The notes: a model not told the origin generated them from the sequence alone. A stretch of 14,381 nt of DNA from Bacteroidota bacterium (GCA_023457935.1 JAEXBA010000096.1:1-14381), one strand, 5' to 3'; shown: positions 6,393 to 13,012, counted from the first letter of the stretch. A program made the numbers and translations.

Positions 6393-6959
6393 ATGAACAG
6401 TTTATTCCTTTTTTTTGCAGGGTCGCAAAGACAGTTTATCAATTTCATCCGCATCGGGATTTTCATCGTTATGGCGTGGATTGGCGGGCTGAAAGCATTT
6501 CAGTACGAAGCGGACGGCATTATCCCGTTTGTAGCCAACTCACCGTTTATGAGTTTTTTCCTGAACAAATCTGCAGATGATGCCGACAGTTATAAACTTC
6601 ATAAAAACAAAGAAGGAGAAGTGGTTCCGAAAAATATTGAATGGCATAAAGCGAACGGAACTTACGCCTTTTCCTATGGTTTAGGAACGGTGATCTGCGT
6701 AATCGGAATTCTGGTATTATTAGGAATCTGGTTTCCGAAAATCGGTTTCTGGGGAGGAGTTTTAACCTTCGGAATGTCTATAGTTACGCTTTCATTTCTC
6801 ATTACAACACCCGAAACCTGGGTTCCTGATCTGGGCGGACCAAACCACGGTTTCCCTTATCTTACCGGTGCAGGAAGACTGGTTCTGAAAGATGTTATCA
6901 TGATGGGAGCCGGACTGGTTTGTGCCTCGGATGCAGCCAGAAGAATACTGAAACAGTAG
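6393..6959 (+). CDS. DUF417 (YkgB/RclC-like) inner-membrane protein
   Basis: A 188-residue membrane protein of the DUF417 family, the family of E. coli RclC (YkgB), part of a reactive-chlorine resistance set. The family signature is visible: WIGGLKAFQYEADGIIPFVANSPFMSFF (about 29-56) and, near the end, a PETWVPDLGG...GFPYLTGAGRLVLKD segment (about 140-167). Four membrane segments are likely at about 16-34, 94-112, 116-137 and 163-178. I chose the ATG at 6393; an upstream in-frame TTG at 6366 would add nine residues but falls inside the loop of the leader hairpin. The biochemical role of the family is unsettled. An AraC-type regulator lies just upstream on the same strand, echoing the rclR-rclC association, but RclA- and RclB-like genes are absent here. 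A strong terminator follows. Confidence 0.85.
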   Translation: MNSLFLFFAGSQRQFINFIRIGIFIVMAWIGGLKAFQYEADGIIPFVANSPFMSFFLNKSADDADSYKLHKNKEGEVVPKNIEWHKANGTYAFSYGLGTVICVIGILVLLGIWFPKIGFWGGVLTFGMSIVTLSFLITTPETWVPDLGGPNHGFPYLTGAGRLVLKDVIMMGAGLVCASDAARRILKQ

Positions 6960-6986
6960 TTTTTCATAGTTTAAAGTTAGCTGAAG

Positions 6987-7015
6987 CTCTGCAGATTACT
7001 TTGCAGAGTTTTTTT
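6987..7015 (+). terminator. Rho-independent terminator after the DUF417 gene
   Basis: CTCTGCA (6987-6993) pairs with TGCAGAG (7002-7008) around an 8-base loop, followed by seven T. The T run touches the stop codon of the convergent gene at 7014-7493. Confidence 0.85.
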
Positions 7016-7493
7016 ATGAACTTCCGGCGGTAGTAGCTGCCTGATAATTGATACAGTGTACCAGGCCCAAAAGCAATTCCGGATCGGCTTCGAAATCATC
7101 TGCAATCTCAAAAATATATTTCGTTTTGAATGATTTCCAGGAAAATTCTGCAGTAATATTAACGAGTTCTTTTTCCATTTTATCCACCAGAACATAATTA
7201 AAGTTCCATGACATCTTTGATTTAAAGAGATACTGCTCTCCGGATTCCTCTGTCAGTACCATTCCTTTCCAACCCATTTTATATTCACGGATTTTGTTCT
7301 TTGTATAGCCATACTGCACAAGCGTACTGTTCCAGTTTCCTTCCATTTTAATTTCAGACTTACCTTGAGGCGACTGAATCTGTACATCAAAAGAATACCA
7401 TTTCAGATAAGAGAGTTCCGCAAGATGAGTCATGTTTTCAGCAAGAAGTTCAAACTTTTTGAAGCCTTCAGAAACAGCATAAAATCTTTTCAT
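7014..7493 (-). CDS. Protein of unknown function, possibly a tubby-like beta-barrel
   Basis: A 159-residue soluble protein without signal peptide or membrane segments. I do not recognise it with certainty. The middle and end are rich in alternating aromatic and polar residues (GNWNSTLVQYGY, YKMGWKGMVL, GEQYLFKSKMSWNFNYVLVD, TAEFSWKSFKTKYIFEI), which points to many beta strands. A predicted terminal helix ELLLGLVHCINYQAATTAG follows. A beta barrel closing on a hydrophobic C-terminal helix is reminiscent of the tubby/LURP-one-like fold, but that is only a guess from the pattern. The ATG at 7493 begins MKRFYAVSEGF. Its stop codon overlaps the T-run of the convergent DUF417 terminator. It shares an upstream region of about 70 bases with the divergent S41 protease gene, but a clear promoter for it is not visible. 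Confidence 0.75.
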   Translation of the reverse strand: MKRFYAVSEGFKKFELLAENMTHLAELSYLKWYSFDVQIQSPQGKSEIKMEGNWNSTLVQYGYTKNKIREYKMGWKGMVLTEESGEQYLFKSKMSWNFNYVLVDKMEKELVNITAEFSWKSFKTKYIFEIADDFEADPELLLGLVHCINYQAATTAGSS

Positions 7494-7544
7494 TACGATT
7501 GTTTTTCAATAGGTATAAAAAACAGGATTTACGTTACAATTTTT

Positions 7545-7552
7545 TATTTTTG
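7545..7552 (+). promoter_or_regulatory. -7 box for the S41 protease gene
   Basis: TATTTTTG is a perfect TAnnTTTG box ending 14 bases before the TTG start codon at 7567, implying a leader of about 8-10 bases. No TTG -33 element is seen at the usual spacing, and the surrounding DNA is a long A/T tract. Confidence 0.5.
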
Positions 7553-7566
7553 AAAAAAAGAACGGT

Positions 7567-9132
7567 TTGAAAAAATTAATACTCTTTTCCGTTATTGTTC
7601 TGCTAACTTCCTGCGCTTCGGTTGAAAAGCACAATAAACATCTGGAAACTCCCATTGCTCCTGAGAAACTGCGCAGCGACGTGGATTATGCTTACAAAAA
7701 TCTTCAGAAACTTCATCCTAATCTGTACTGGTATATCCCGAAGAATGAACTTGACCGCAAATTCGATTCTCTGAAGGCCACAATTAACCAACCCATAAAC
7801 CCATCAGGTTTTTTCGAAAAGCTGGCTCCTGTAATCGCCGATGTGCGGGAAGCACATTTACAGCTGGTTGCGCCATTCAGAAAATTCACACGCGAGGAAA
7901 CGAAAAACCTCAAGAATCAGAAAGGACTTTTCAGCAGAATGAACTATGTGATTGACAGCAACAGGATTTTCGTGCTTGACAATGCTGAAAAATTCGAAAA
8001 TATAAAGGTAGGAACCGAAATCACAAAGATTAATGACATTCCTGCATCCGTATATCTGGAACGTTACAAGCCGTTTGTACACAGCGACGGTTTCAACACG
8101 ACTTTTCAGCGGTATTCAATGGCAAGACGGTGGGCAAATTTCTTCACGGTTGAAAACGGAATTCTGGACAGCGTGAAAATCCAGACCAAACTGGGAAACG
8201 AGATAAAAGACCTTTACATTCACCGTGAAAAAATAAGCAGGGAAGAAAAAAAGAAGGAAGAGGAACAGAACAAAAAACTCACAAAATCTGAAAAAGGAAA
8301 AACCAAAGACTATAATATACAGACCAAATCGTACAACCGCGATCTGCAGTTTCCTCTGAAGGACAGCACTGTGGCGTACATGAAAATCAAGACGTTTTCC
8401 GGAGTTTTCTCCAAACGGTTTTACAGACAAAGGTTTGAAACCCTGAAAAAATCACCGGCGCAATATCTTATTCTGGATGTCCGCGATAATTTGGGCGGAA
8501 GTCTTTCAGAAATCAACAATCTGTATTCGTATCTTGTTGACACTGAATTCAAATTCATTAATGACATTGAAGTGACCTCTGCGGGCTCAATGTTTCAGGC
8601 CAATTATTTCAGTGGAATTCCCCGTATCGCAGTTCCGATTGCTGTCGCTACCTATCCGATTTACCTCGGGATAACTGCACTTTCCATAAAAAAATCCGGT
8701 GGAAAAACCTATCTGCGCAACAATGGTATTTTCGGACTCAAAAAACCTAAAAAAGACAGTTTCAAGGGGAAAATCTATGTGCTCATCAACGGTTCGAGTT
8801 TTTCTGCTGCTTCCATTCTTCCGTCAAAACTAAAAGCAGACGGACGCGCCATTCTTGTTGGTGAAGAAACCGGCGGCGCCAACGACGGAACTGTTGCAGG
8901 CCGCTATTCAACCAAGAAACTTCCGCATTCCAAACTGAAGCTTCCGGTTGGGTTGATGCTGATACAGCCCAACATTGAATTTACAGGAACGAAAAAGGGT
9001 GTTACGCCGCACTACGAAGTAATTCCGACGCTGGAGCAGGTTCTTCAGAAAAAAGACATTCAGCTGGACTGGGTGATGAAGGATATCGAAAAAAATTCAG
9101 TCAGAATGGATTTGCAGGCACTACCCGACTGA
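7567..9132 (+). CDS. S41-family peptidase (tail-specific protease-like), lipoprotein
   Basis: A 521-residue serine-protease-family protein predicted to be a lipoprotein: KKLILFSVIVLLTSC is a short signal peptide with lipobox Cys16. Residues about 35-210 form an N-terminal helical and PDZ-like region (GTEITKINDIPA at 149-160). A highly charged Lys/Glu linker spans about 220-250. The catalytic domain contains YLILDVRDNLGG (300-311), typical of S41, and KIYVLINGSSFSAAS (402-416), in which S413 aligns with the nucleophile of CtpA-type proteases. The Lys of the canonical GKG motif is not obvious: the equivalent segment reads GEETGGANDGTVAG (432-445). The protein may therefore use another general base, as in other S41 branches, or be inactive. 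The start is TTG, giving MKKL...; no ATG fits the signal peptide. It ends 12 bases from the convergent nitroreductase gene with no terminator visible between them. Confidence 0.88.
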   Translation: MKKLILFSVIVLLTSCASVEKHNKHLETPIAPEKLRSDVDYAYKNLQKLHPNLYWYIPKNELDRKFDSLKATINQPINPSGFFEKLAPVIADVREAHLQLVAPFRKFTREETKNLKNQKGLFSRMNYVIDSNRIFVLDNAEKFENIKVGTEITKINDIPASVYLERYKPFVHSDGFNTTFQRYSMARRWANFFTVENGILDSVKIQTKLGNEIKDLYIHREKISREEKKKEEEQNKKLTKSEKGKTKDYNIQTKSYNRDLQFPLKDSTVAYMKIKTFSGVFSKRFYRQRFETLKKSPAQYLILDVRDNLGGSLSEINNLYSYLVDTEFKFINDIEVTSAGSMFQANYFSGIPRIAVPIAVATYPIYLGITALSIKKSGGKTYLRNNGIFGLKKPKKDSFKGKIYVLINGSSFSAASILPSKLKADGRAILVGEETGGANDGTVAGRYSTKKLPHSKLKLPVGLMLIQPNIEFTGTKKGVTPHYEVIPTLEQVLQKKDIQLDWVMKDIEKNSVRMDLQALPD

Positions 9133-9144
9133 GAAAAGCAAAGT

Positions 9145-9870
9145 CTACACCCTGTGATAAACCTCCTCAAAAGGCAATCTCATCCGGTCTCCCCAAACGC
9201 CGCTCTGCGTACGTATTCCGCATGAAATTACCATATTGATTTCCGCACCGAACGGCAGTTTCAGCATATTCTTGATTCTGCGGCTGTCTATTCCCTCCAT
9301 CGGACAGGTGTCGTACCCTTTTTCAGCCATTGCAAGCATGAAAGTCTGAGCAGCCAAAGCACATGTTTTATGCACTACAATTCTGGAATCGCTTTCGGAA
9401 ACCTGTAACGTTGTCGGCCGGAAAATCCACACCAAATTCATCAAAAGTTTTCGGATCAAACCAAAAATTCCTAAAAACCTTGCATACAGAAAAGGCATCA
9501 CCGTTCCGTAATACAGTTTCCAGCGTTTGATGCGGTGTTCGTGACGGTTTTGCGGACTGTTTTTCAGAACATTTTCTGTTTCCAGTTTCAGCATTTTTTT
9601 CGCATGATTGCGGAACAGCTCCTGCCGTGTCACAAAAACCACCATTTCCTTTGCCGTTGAAGCAGCCTGCTGATCAAGACAGTAATGCGAGAGCTTTTTC
9701 AGCTTCTCAGGATCGGTAACATGATAAAATTCCCACAGCTGCATATTGGAAGAATTGGGCGCGTGAGTCGCCAGTTCAATACATTCCCGCACGATATCAG
9801 ATTCAATATTCTGAGATTCGTCATAATGACGCACAGAACGGCGGTGGTTTACTATTTCGCTGAAATTCAC
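9145..9870 (-). CDS. Nitroreductase-family FMN oxidoreductase
   Basis: A 241-residue flavoprotein of the nitroreductase family, which uses NAD(P)H and FMN to reduce nitro compounds, quinones or similar acceptors; the natural substrate cannot be read from sequence. Family motifs are HRRSVRHYD (9-17, FMN phosphate binding), THAPNSSNMQLWEF (35-48), the conserved AAQTFMLAMAEKGYDTCPMEGID (173-195) and the C-terminal INMVISCGI (211-219). Between about 85 and 165 there is a long insertion with hydrophobic stretches (LYYGTVMPFLYARFLGIFGLIRKLL), probably a lid or membrane-touching segment. The start is GTG at 9870-9868; no upstream ATG exists in frame. It lies 47 bases downstream of the SRPBCC gene on the same strand, so the two may be co-transcribed, but no joint function is known. 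Confidence 0.9.
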   Translation of the reverse strand: MNFSEIVNHRRSVRHYDESQNIESDIVRECIELATHAPNSSNMQLWEFYHVTDPEKLKKLSHYCLDQQAASTAKEMVVFVTRQELFRNHAKKMLKLETENVLKNSPQNRHEHRIKRWKLYYGTVMPFLYARFLGIFGLIRKLLMNLVWIFRPTTLQVSESDSRIVVHKTCALAAQTFMLAMAEKGYDTCPMEGIDSRRIKNMLKLPFGAEINMVISCGIRTQSGVWGDRMRLPFEEVYHRV

Positions 9871-9917
9871 AGTTTTTTTCTTACAGACGGATAATCAATA
9901 ACCTTTACTTTAAATAA

Positions 9918-10343
9918 CTATTTTTCAGCAATGTTTTTCACCGCCTCAAGTGCCTTTGGAAAAGTATTAGCGAAGTAAACAACGTATTCTTCGGGAGCAT
10001 AAACAGTTCCGGTAAGAACACTTTTCCCGTCCTTTTCATATAAATCATAATTTTCAACAGCATCTTCACCGTAAGTAGCAGGTTGATTTTCTCCTTTGTG
10101 AACCTCACCTTTATGTAGGAAATACATTTTCTCGTTTGGAATCATCTCAACGATTTCTCCCCAAACACCGTCTTTTTCAGGTGTAAGAAACCGAAATTCC
10201 GAGCCCTTACGAAAATCGCTTTCTGCATAGGAGCCCGGCTGGAAAACAGATGTCCAGGTTCTGTAATTTTCGTCTTTCCAAAGTGCTTCCCAGACTTTAT
10301 CTTTCGGAGCGTTGATTTCTATTGTGAATTGTAATTTTTTCAT
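9918..10343 (-). CDS. SRPBCC-family protein (START/Bet v1-like, AHSA1-type)
   Basis: A 141-residue protein of the SRPBCC superfamily, whose members bind hydrophobic ligands in a deep cavity. The opening FTIEINAPKDKVWEALWKDENYRTW (6-30) is the typical first strand and helix of AHSA1-like proteins. It is followed by GSYAESDFRKGSEFRFLTPEKDGVWGEIVEMIPNEKMYF (strands) and a terminal helix FANTFPKALEAVKNIAEK. No ligand or partner can be deduced. There is a perfect -7 box 22 bases upstream of the ATG. Further upstream, where a -33 element would lie, is the left repeat of the nuclease unit. The nitroreductase gene follows 47 bases downstream on the same strand. Confidence 0.88.
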   Translation of the reverse strand: MKKLQFTIEINAPKDKVWEALWKDENYRTWTSVFQPGSYAESDFRKGSEFRFLTPEKDGVWGEIVEMIPNEKMYFLHKGEVHKGENQPATYGEDAVENYDLYEKDGKSVLTGTVYAPEEYVVYFANTFPKALEAVKNIAEK

Positions 10344-10365
10344 TTAACAGGTAGTTTACACCTTC

Positions 10366-10373
10366 CAAAAATA
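10366..10373 (-). promoter_or_regulatory. -7 box for the SRPBCC gene
   Basis: On the minus strand this reads TATTTTTG, a perfect TAnnTTTG. The predicted transcript starts about 16 bases before the ATG at 10343. The -33 position (about 10394-10397) falls inside the left inverted repeat and does not contain TTG. Confidence 0.55.
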
Positions 10374-10387
10374 CTGATTTTTGGTTG

Positions 10388-10433
10388 AATTCCCCTCCTT
10401 TGGAGGGGTGGATGCGAAGCAGACGGGGTGGTT
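10388..10433 (+). repeat. Left inverted repeat of the nuclease unit
   Basis: It has three parts. The 26-base outer block (10388-10413) contains the perfect hairpin CCCCTCC-TTT-GGAGGGG. The linker is GCGAAGC (10414-10420), and the inner 13-base block AGACGGGGTGGTT spans 10421-10433. The linker GCGAAGC is itself a known exceptionally stable DNA mini-hairpin (GC-GAA-GC), so the strand can form two successive hairpins. There is no T-tract, so it is not an ordinary terminator. Confidence 0.85.
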
Positions 10434-10442
10434 AAAAAATTG

Positions 10443-10450
10443 TACTTTTA
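10443..10450 (+). promoter_or_regulatory. Possible -7 box for the nuclease gene
   Basis: TACTTTTA matches TAnnTTTG except at the last base. It lies between the left repeat and the ATG at 10461, so the unit appears to carry its own promoter with a leader of only about 5 bases. The 16 bases AAAAAATTGTACTTTT here are identical to those in the tRNA-Leu promoter. Confidence 0.45.
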
Positions 10451-10460
10451 TTAAAAACTA

Positions 10461-10880
10461 ATGAAAGAAAAAATCATACTTACACAAATTGACGGGACCG
10501 AAATCTACAGAAATTTTGTAGAAAACCTTCCGTACAACCCAACGCTTATTCCTTTAACCAAAGAAAGGCGAAAAGCTGGGATACTGTCTGAAGTATTATT
10601 CTGGAAGATGGTTCGAAACAGAAACTTTCACAGTATTGATTTTGACAGACAAAGAATCATCGGTAATTATATTGTTGATTTTTACGTAAAAACGCTTGGA
10701 CTTATCATTGAAATTGACGGAAAAAGCAATAATCAGAAAGCTGAATACAATACTGAACGATTCGCCTGGTTCGAAAATTTAGGATTGAAAGTTTTTGTCG
10801 TTTCGGATTTGGATATCAAGCAAAATCCTGCAACGGTTATGCAGGATTTAGAAAGTTTTATTATCACACATTATTCATAA
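10461..10880 (+). CDS. DUF559 (Vsr-like, PD-(D/E)XK) endonuclease-family protein
   Basis: A 139-residue protein of the DUF559 family, related to very-short-patch-repair (Vsr) endonucleases. Features in order: YNPTLIPLTKERRKAGILSEVLFWKMVRNRNF (25-56), with the conserved E44 and W48; RQRIIGNYIVDFYV (63-76), with the metal-binding D73; LIIEIDGKSN (81-90), with E84, D86 and K88; then ERFAWFENLGLKVFVVSDLDIKQNP (99-123). These match the family pattern, with a complete-looking D...ExD/K active site. The usual His after the IEIDG motif (DGxxH) is replaced by Asn in DGKSN. The activity is presumably DNA cleavage or nicking, inferred from the fold. The gene stands alone between two inverted repeats, and its TAA overlaps the inner edge of the right repeat by one base. 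To the eye it is richer in A+T than its neighbours. Confidence 0.88.
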   Translation: MKEKIILTQIDGTEIYRNFVENLPYNPTLIPLTKERRKAGILSEVLFWKMVRNRNFHSIDFDRQRIIGNYIVDFYVKTLGLIIEIDGKSNNQKAEYNTERFAWFENLGLKVFVVSDLDIKQNPATVMQDLESFIITHYS

Positions 10881-10935
10881 ACCACCCCGTCTTCTTCACT
10901 CCGTTCAGAATCCACCCCTCCAAAGGAGGGGAATT
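10880..10935 (-). repeat. Right inverted repeat of the nuclease unit
   Basis: In reverse orientation it has the same 26-base outer block (10935-10910, with hairpin CCCCTCC-TTT-GGAGGGG) and the same 13-base inner block (10892-10880). The linker is 17 bases, TCTGAACGGAGTGAAGA on the minus strand, in place of the 7-base linker of the left copy. The outer edge is one base from the hutU stop codon (10939-10937); the inner edge contains the last A of the nuclease stop codon. From memory, strings close to this linker are dispersed repeats in Flavobacteriia genomes. Confidence 0.85.
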
Positions 10936-10936
10936 T

Positions 10937-12973
10937 CTACAACAGATTTTCATCCACTAGATTCGGCAGTGTTACTTTAAGGTTTGGCTCTACTTTCATC
11001 GCTCTTTTAATTGCGAAAATGGCGCCTTCATTTCTTGCCCAGCTTCTACGGGAAATTCCGTTGTTTACATCCCAGAACAGCATGGATTTCAGTCTTCTGT
11101 CGGCATCGTTACTTCCGTCGAGCAACATTCCGAAACCACCATTGATCACTTCTCCCCAACCAACGCCGCCACCGTTGTGAATGGAAACCCAAGTTGCGCC
11201 ACGAAAACTGTCGCCGATGACGTTATGAATTGCCATATCGGCTGTAAATCTTGAACCGTCATAAATATTGGAAGTTTCCCGGTATGGTGAATCCGTTCCA
11301 GAGACATCGTGATGATCGCGGCCTAAAACAACCGGACCTATTTCTCCGTTTTTGATGGCTTTGTTGAATGCTTCGGCGATTTTCATTCGGCCTTCGGCGT
11401 CGGCATAAAGAATTCTGGCCTGACTTCCCACAACAAGTTTATTTTCCTGCGCTCCTTTAATCCACTGAATATTGTCGGCCATTTGCTGCTGAATTTTTTC
11501 CCTTTGGTCAAGATACGCTTCGCTTGATTCTTCAGGTGAACTCTGCATGATATCATCCAAAATCTGTGAAGCAATTTCGTCGGTTTTCTGTAAATCTTCC
11601 GGTTTTCCGCTTGTGCAAACCCAGCGGAACGGACCGAACCCGTAGTCGAAACACATCGGTCCCATAATATCCTGAACGTAACTTGGATATTTAAATTCGC
11701 GGCCTAAAGTCGGATTTTCTGCCATAACATCGGCTCCTGCTCTGCTCGCTTCCAGTAAAAATGCATTACCGTAATCGAAGAAATAAGTTCCCGGTTCCTG
11801 AGCTTGTCGAAGGGCTGTATGCTTATTGATCGCTGAAGCGTGTCTTCTCAAGCTTTCCTGAACTTTTTCCTTGAATAATTCAGGTTTTTCAGCCATCATT
11901 TTATTGGATTCTTCAAACGAAATTCCGGCAGGATAATAACCTCCTGCCCAAGGATTGTGCAATGAAGTCTGATCAGAACCGATGTCGATTTTCAAACCGG
12001 CTTCTGCAAATTTTTCCCAGACTTCCACTACATTTCCAAGGAAAGCAAGCGAAACGGTTTCTGCATTTTCTTTCGCCTGCTGAACTCTTGCAATCAGTTC
12101 ATCCATATTTTCATGGATTTCATCCACCCATTTCTGGTCGTGGCGGATTTTCGTGATTTTTGGATTTACTTCCGCACAAACCGTGATACAGCCTGCGATA
12201 TTTCCGGCTTTTGGCTGCGCTCCCGACATTCCGCCCAAACCTGAAGTCACAAACAGACCGCCTTTAGGAGATTTTTTGATCTTTCTGAAGGCGTTCAAAA
12301 CGGTAATCGTGGTTCCGTGAACAATTCCCTGCGGACCGATATACATGTAACTTCCCGCCGTCATTTGTCCGTACTGCGAAACACCTAAAGCATTGAATTT
12401 CTCCCAATCATCGGGTTTGGAATAATTAGGAATCACCATTCCGTTCGTCACAACAACTCTCGGTGCGTCTTTATGAGAAGGGAAAAGTCCCATCGGATGA
12501 CCGGAATACATCACCAAAGTCTGCTCATCATTCATTTCCGACAGATATTTCATCGTCAGAAGATATTGTGCCCAATTGCTGAAAACCGCACCGTTTCCAC
12601 CATACGTAATGAGTTCATGCGGATGTTGCGCAACAGCATAATCCAGATTGTTCTGAATCATGAGCATAATTGCCTTTGCCTGTTCGGATTTTCCGGGATA
12701 TTCTGAAATCGGGCGTGCTTTCATTTCGTATTCCGGACGGAAACGGTACATGTAAATTCGTCCAAAAACTTCGAGTTCCTGTTTAAATTCAGGAATCAGT
12801 TCTGCATGAAATTTCGGCTCGAAATAACGCAAAGCATTTTTCAGAGCGAGTTTTTTTTCTTCATCGTTTAGGATTTCCTTACGCTTTGGAGCATGATTGA
12901 TCTGCGGTTCAAAAGGTTTTGGTTGTGGAAGTTCTCTGGGAATTCCCTGTTGTATCTGTTCCTGGAAAGTCAT
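10937..12973 (-). CDS. hutU: Urocanate hydratase (urocanase), long form
   Basis: Urocanase catalyses the second step of histidine breakdown, turning urocanate into imidazolonepropionate with tightly bound NAD+; it is cytoplasmic. At 678 residues it is the long form seen in Bacteroidota and in animals, not the roughly 555-residue form of proteobacteria. Conserved segments include HPHELITYGGNGAVF (117-131), YSGHPMGLFPSH (156-167), YGQMTAGSYMYIGPQGIVHGT (201-221), VTSGLGGMSGAQP (242-254), DQTSLHNP (334-341), GFGPFRWVCTSG (445-456), IGPVVLGRDHHDVSG (545-559) and ATWVSIHNGGGVGWGE (593-608). An odd stretch at about 388-394 (LRQAQEP, between KHTA and GTYFFDYGNAF) is encoded by a dispersed-repeat-like sequence. 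The stop codon is one base from the right repeat of the nuclease unit. No hutH, hutI or hutG is in the window. An unrelated small gene lies 39 bases upstream on the same strand. Confidence 0.96.
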   Translation of the reverse strand: MTFQEQIQQGIPRELPQPKPFEPQINHAPKRKEILNDEEKKLALKNALRYFEPKFHAELIPEFKQELEVFGRIYMYRFRPEYEMKARPISEYPGKSEQAKAIMLMIQNNLDYAVAQHPHELITYGGNGAVFSNWAQYLLTMKYLSEMNDEQTLVMYSGHPMGLFPSHKDAPRVVVTNGMVIPNYSKPDDWEKFNALGVSQYGQMTAGSYMYIGPQGIVHGTTITVLNAFRKIKKSPKGGLFVTSGLGGMSGAQPKAGNIAGCITVCAEVNPKITKIRHDQKWVDEIHENMDELIARVQQAKENAETVSLAFLGNVVEVWEKFAEAGLKIDIGSDQTSLHNPWAGGYYPAGISFEESNKMMAEKPELFKEKVQESLRRHASAINKHTALRQAQEPGTYFFDYGNAFLLEASRAGADVMAENPTLGREFKYPSYVQDIMGPMCFDYGFGPFRWVCTSGKPEDLQKTDEIASQILDDIMQSSPEESSEAYLDQREKIQQQMADNIQWIKGAQENKLVVGSQARILYADAEGRMKIAEAFNKAIKNGEIGPVVLGRDHHDVSGTDSPYRETSNIYDGSRFTADMAIHNVIGDSFRGATWVSIHNGGGVGWGEVINGGFGMLLDGSNDADRRLKSMLFWDVNNGISRRSWARNEGAIFAIKRAMKVEPNLKVTLPNLVDENLL
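11794..11814. repeat. Short dispersed-repeat-like sequence inside hutU
   Basis: The stretch contains CCTGAGCTTGTCGAAGG (11797-11813), which on the coding strand reads CCTTCGACAAGCTCAGG. From memory this core is widespread as a dispersed repeat in bacterial genomes, including Bacteroidota. In hutU it is in frame and encodes the LRQAQEP segment, between two conserved blocks that are usually joined by one or two residues. It occurs once in this window. Confidence 0.6.
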
Positions 12974-13012
12974 ATTTTCTATATTAAACCGACAATGTTT
13001 CTTGCGGTGTTA

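Larger units (their letters stand above)
10388..10935. mobile_element. Inverted-repeat-flanked DUF559 nuclease unit (candidate selfish or REP-like element)
   Basis: A 548-base unit consists of a left repeat (10388-10433), a promoter, one nuclease gene (10461-10880) and an inverted right repeat (10880-10935). The outer 26 bases and inner 13 bases of the two repeats are identical in opposite orientation; only the linker between them differs. The unit fills the space between the SRPBCC promoter and the hutU stop codon, ending one base short of that stop codon. There is no transposase, and no direct target duplication is visible in the flanks (TTTGGTTG on the left, TCTACAAC on the right). The compact form resembles REP elements with their associated nuclease (RAYT) genes, but the enzyme here is of the Vsr/PD-(D/E)XK type. 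That it moves as a unit is inference. Confidence 0.55.

Noticed and set aside
10388..10433. Left repeat as an ordinary rho-independent terminator
   Set aside because: The hairpin is strong but there is no T-tract on either strand, and an inverted second copy lies on the other side of the nuclease gene. It fits a repeat better than a terminator.
10388..10935. CRISPR array or classic insertion sequence
   Set aside because: There are only two repeat copies, in inverted and not direct orientation, with a gene between them. No transposase or cas gene is present and no target duplication is visible.
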